NCBI GenBank assembly: GCA_944372195.1
Contig: CALVYK010000004.1
Coordinates: 19,628 to 83,627, forward strand
Direction: 5' to 3'
Length of the DNA stretch: 64,000 bases
Source: an uncultured Bacilli bacterium
GTDB lineage: Bacteria; Bacillota_I; Bacilli_A; RF39; UBA660
Below are positions 62,333 to 64,000 of this stretch, one piece after another (the stretch's first letter is position 1; the number at the start of each line of letters is the position of its first letter). The notes beneath the pieces are model-generated. The model worked only from the letters and a program-made list of their open reading frames with translations. It was not told the DNA's origin and did not search any database. A program made the position numbers and the translations under genes.

Positions 62333-63206
62333 TATATACTGCTTCCATTTCTTCTTTTAGAGGTATTGAATTTCTCGTACCAATCCTGCTTACTGAAATG
62401 GCTCCTGCATAATTAGCAAGTTGTAGAGCAAATCTAGCATCATATCCATTAGATAAATAATATGTTAAAGCACCATGAAATATGTCGCCAGCACCAGTAG
62501 AATCAACAGATTTTAATTTAACTGATTTAATAATTTCGTAATTATACAAGCAACCTTTGTCTTCTAATGTTATTACTATTTCACTATCAAACATTTCTTT
62601 TAATTTAGTATAAACATTTTTTAATGTTTCAAAATTATCGTAATCGATATTTAAATGAGTTACTTTTTCAGCAAAATCCTTAGAGCATGCAACCCATTTA
62701 ACCATTTTACATAGTTCAATAACTTCATTAGTATCTCTTCCTGCATCAATAATCGTTAATGCTTTAGGATATTTGTTTAACAAGTATTTACTCATTTCAT
62801 ATTCCTGGCCATCGATCAATATAACATCAGGAGTAAAATCTAATTCAAATCTAGTCATTGCAACTTTTTTAGGTTTATAAGCAAAAGTCGTCCTCGAACC
62901 ATTTTGCTTATTTGCTAATACAAAACTAGATGTTGTACTATAATTATCTCTTAATTCCAAATATTTTGTATTAACATTAACACTTTCAAATTCGTCCTTT
63001 ATTTTATGACCATAAAAATCATTTCCAACTAATCCAGCAAAAGTTACATCTGCACCCCATTTGCCTAATAAATAAGCAGCAGTACTAGCGGGACCACCAC
63101 CACACTCTATTTTTTCTTGAATTCTATTTTTTGTATTTTCTATTGGATATTCATCTAGTGGTAACGTAATATCGTAAGTAGCGTGACCCAAACATAATAT
63201 TTTCAT
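62319..63206 (-). CDS. PfkB/ribokinase family carbohydrate kinase
   Basis: 295 residues. ILCLGHATYDITLPLD, GGGPASTAAYLLGKWGADVTFAGLVGNDFYG, and the ATP/anion hole DSTGAGDIFHGALTYYL with catalytic Asp. The substrate is a sugar or nucleoside; it cannot be told from sequence here. SD GGGTGAT before ATG 63206. Confidence 0.92.
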   Translation of the reverse strand: MKILCLGHATYDITLPLDEYPIENTKNRIQEKIECGGGPASTAAYLLGKWGADVTFAGLVGNDFYGHKIKDEFESVNVNTKYLELRDNYSTTSSFVLANKQNGSRTTFAYKPKKVAMTRFELDFTPDVILIDGQEYEMSKYLLNKYPKALTIIDAGRDTNEVIELCKMVKWVACSKDFAEKVTHLNIDYDNFETLKNVYTKLKEMFDSEIVITLEDKGCLYNYEIIKSVKLKSVDSTGAGDIFHGALTYYLSNGYDARFALQLANYAGAISVSRIGTRNSIPLKEEMEAVYNEFK

Positions 63207-63269
63207 TTAATCACCCATATTAATTTTAACATTTTTAAATGTTTTTTTCAACAAAAAAATGTTTAATTT

Positions 63270-63866
63270 CTAAACACTTTTTGGTAATTTAATTAATGAA
63301 GTTCCTTCGTCTGATTTAGCTCTTTTTTGTAGTTGAAGTAACTCAATACATTCTTTTATTTTTTTTAAATCGTTTAATGAATATCTATCGATAGTATTTA
63401 TATTTAATTTTTCCGCTAAGATTGAATTATTATCTAATGAATCTTTAATGGCTAAATAAATATCATATTTTACTAACTCGTCTAAATCATTAGTACTGAT
63501 TTTATAATTAATACCATGCATCAATGCCATAGCTGCTAATATAGTACCAGTTATTCCAAGCATTAAATCAATTTCTGGGTTATTTACAAACAACATACTA
63601 GCTAATGTACCACTTGTTAAAAAGAATTTAGTAGTCAAACCATCAAACGATTGCTTAATGTTTTCTGCAACTTCTTTTGGCGCATTACTAATAGTTCTTT
63701 CAATTGCTTGTTTAACCATTGTTTTTTTTATTTCTTCTTCCAATTCTTTAGAATAAATATTCATTTTAACAGTTCCATCTAAATGGATAACATAAATTTT
63801 ATCATCTTTAATAAAATACTTTTTTATTATTTTACCTAAATCAGCCGATTTATAACTAAAATTCAT
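63270..63866 (-). CDS. Hypothetical protein with two hydrophobic helices
   Basis: 198 residues from ATG 63866 (SD GGAGAA; the ATG at 63902 lies at the promoter). It begins with a basic beta region (KIIKKYFIKDDKIYVIHLDG). Two hydrophobic segments follow at ~93-108 and ~112-132 (FLTSGTLASMLFV, LGITGTILAAMALMHG), then charged helices. Not recognised. Confidence 0.6.
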   Translation of the reverse strand: MNFSYKSADLGKIIKKYFIKDDKIYVIHLDGTVKMNIYSKELEEEIKKTMVKQAIERTISNAPKEVAENIKQSFDGLTTKFFLTSGTLASMLFVNNPEIDLMLGITGTILAAMALMHGINYKISTNDLDELVKYDIYLAIKDSLDNNSILAEKLNINTIDRYSLNDLKKIKECIELLQLQKRAKSDEGTSLIKLPKSV

Positions 63867-63892
63867 ATATATTCTCCTTTTCCCGAGGTACA

Positions 63893-63921
63893 ATAATATC
63901 ACTTAAAATTATATTTGTCAA
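63893..63921 (-). promoter_or_regulatory. Promoter of the gene at 63270
   Basis: TTGACA (63921-63916), 17 bases, TATTAT (63898-63893) on the - strand. Confidence 0.8.
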
Positions 63922-63929
63922 CTTTATAG

Positions 63930-63953
63930 AACAAAAGTCAAATAAATTTGACT
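63930..63953 (-). terminator. Terminator of an upstream - strand unit cut by the window edge
   Basis: AGTCAAAT and ATTTGACT pair on the - strand followed by TTTTG. The preceding bases (63954-64000) contain GCCACCGAAGAAGGAGAA and look like structured RNA or a gene end, but too little is visible to name it. Confidence 0.5.
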
Positions 63954-64000
63954 GCATCTAATCTCACGATTAAATATTTCTCCTTCTTCGGTGGCTTTTG

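Noticed and set aside
1..64000. Mycoplasma genetic code (TGA as Trp)
   Set aside because: Many genes (mutS, cas9, the SpoIIM-like gene) end in TGA at the expected length and Trp is always TGG.
63954..64000. Lysine or glycine riboswitch
   Set aside because: Only short purine-rich similarity (CCGAAG) is visible; no aptamer helices can be built from the bases present.

Overview
The window is very AT-rich, low-GC Gram-positive-type DNA: compact operons, strong SD motifs (AGGAGG, GGTGAT), extended -10 promoters (TGnTATAAT) and TGA used as a normal stop. Gene content (NusB, XseAB, MnmA, Pnp, RpsO, TruB, RarA, Suf proteins, SpoIVB- and SpoIIM-like proteins, HxlR and CsoR regulators) fits a fermentative, gut-type member of the Bacilli/Erysipelotrichia-RF39 side of Bacillota. 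It does not fit a code-4 mycoplasma. The species cannot be named from this sequence.

Layout. 0-7 kb: the 3' end of mutS, two tandem copies of a small type I toxin-antitoxin-like locus (the second with a frameshifted toxin), an SGNH-like gene with a probable frameshift, nusB-xseA-xseB, then a RhuM / Imm-5-like / DUF1294 cluster. 7-21 kb: membrane proteins, a CsoR-controlled copper operon (csoR, CDF exporter, copZ, copA, MGMT-like), an HxlR/flavodoxin pair, a CHAP-domain wall hydrolase, TspO, SpoIVB-like and SpoIIM-like proteins, mnmA, and an HTH regulator with its own operator. 22-25.7 kb: a surface-modification operon (SGNH, DUF4358, MBOAT acyltransferase, DHHW protein).

25.8-33.9 kb is a complete type II-A-like CRISPR-Cas locus: compact cas9, a tracrRNA gene with two tandem anti-repeats, cas1, cas2, a divergent csn2, then 39 repeats and 38 spacers including a duplicated spacer block. 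About 50 bp of nearly the same sequence lies on both sides of the locus, which suggests it is a discrete inserted cassette.

34-42 kb: a polysaccharide deacetylase, an FAD/Rieske oxidoreductase, rarA, a Xer-type tyrosine recombinase, an AlkD-like glycosylase and a ZIP transporter. At 42222-42249 there is an excellent match to the Firmicutes dif site, exactly where gene direction flips: mostly + to its left, mostly - to its right. The window therefore appears to span the chromosome terminus.

42-64 kb: holA, a third type I toxin-antitoxin-like locus with a hok/mok-like overlapping leader frame, a BI-1 protein, a two-component system, a flavin-based extracellular-electron-transfer-like module (PplA-, EetB-, EetA- and FmnB/ApbE-like) next to sufC-sufD-sufS, then pnp, rpsO, truB, a YugP-type protease, cysS, a J-domain-like membrane protein and a large surface protein that share a duplicated tandem promoter, two tRNA genes, an Smr-domain protein and a PfkB kinase.
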